A DNA stretch of 6,845 nucleotides from Bacteroidales bacterium (GTDB lineage: Bacteria; Bacteroidota; Bacteroidia; Bacteroidales; Muribaculaceae): NCBI GenBank assembly GCA_004557195.1, contig SFER01000116.1:1-6845 (forward strand), read 5' to 3'. The notes under the pieces were generated by a model. The model had not been told where the DNA came from and did not search any database. It saw only the letters and a program-made list of their open reading frames with translations. Position numbers and translations under genes: made by a program. Positions 6,804 through 6,845 of this stretch are shown in pieces. The stretch's first letter is position 1. Each line of letters starts with the position of its first letter.

Positions 6804-6836
6804 CAAAAGTATCGTGGTATGGGAATTTGTGCACAA
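6804..6836 (-). promoter_or_regulatory. Bacteroidota-type promoter candidate for the three-gene operon
   Basis: On the - strand TACTTTTG (6811-6804) matches TAnnTTTG exactly. TTGTG (6836-6832) lies 20 bases upstream and resembles the -33 element at the right spacing. Transcription would start near 6797 and run about 297 bases before the GLPGLI start, through the large inverted repeat. No better match was found closer to the gene. Confidence 0.45.
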
Positions 6837-6842
6837 GTGCAC
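6829..6842. promoter_or_regulatory. Tandem GTGCAC palindrome over the promoter -33 element
   Basis: GTGCAC occurs twice (6829-6834 and 6837-6842), separated by AA. GTGCAC is itself self-complementary. The pair overlaps the -33-like TTGTG of the leftward promoter candidate, where a dimeric regulator could block or recruit RNA polymerase. The window ends three bases later, so the full site may continue outside. Confidence 0.3.
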
Positions 6843-6845
6843 CAA

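Noticed and set aside
1..6845. CRISPR array, tRNA or rRNA gene, or insertion-sequence transposase
   Set aside because: No regularly spaced direct repeats, no cloverleaf or rRNA-like segment, and no transposase-like frame on either strand.

Overview
The window looks like accessory DNA from a member of the Bacteroidales (Bacteroidota). The evidence is a GLPGLI-family protein that carries the literal GLPGLI motif, an outer-membrane receptor of the Bacteroidota type (carboxypeptidase-regulatory-like domain, then plug, then barrel), and promoter-like sites of the Bacteroidota TAnnTTTG type. I cannot name the genus from sequence alone.

Layout. (1) Positions 1-1300 hold the 5' end of a leftward gene of unknown function (1-88) and a small acidic leftward gene (1086-1292). 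The two share an identical 14-base start context. Between them are about 0.9 kb of relatively GC-rich sequence in which I can support no gene. That stretch does hold one good Bacteroidota-type promoter match on the + strand, a palindrome, and a probable leftward terminator just after the small gene. (2) Positions 1293-1960 are also gene-poor. They contain a series of short hairpins and at most one short leftward reading frame (1771-1911). Small genes with Lys/Ala/Pro-rich starts and sparse coding resemble the accessory parts of Bacteroidales conjugative elements, but no diagnostic mobility gene is present. (3) Positions 1961-6500 are a tight leftward operon of three exported proteins: GLPGLI protein, then TonB-dependent receptor, then DUF4932-like zincin metallopeptidase. 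Each pair of genes is joined by a 4-base ATGA stop/start overlap. (4) Positions 6501-6845 are the operon's upstream region: a promoter candidate about 300 bases upstream, a 145-base imperfect inverted repeat, and three related segments that could form two mutually exclusive hairpins, one of them followed by a T-rich run.

How the genes may work together. The three exported products and their coupled translation imply one envelope function: an outer-membrane transporter, a GLPGLI partner of unknown biochemistry, and a putative zinc peptidase on the periplasmic or surface side. Uptake or processing of a peptide or protein ligand is an inference. No substrate can be read from the sequence. The structured leader suggests that expression could be controlled after initiation, although the same structure could be a small mobile repeat.
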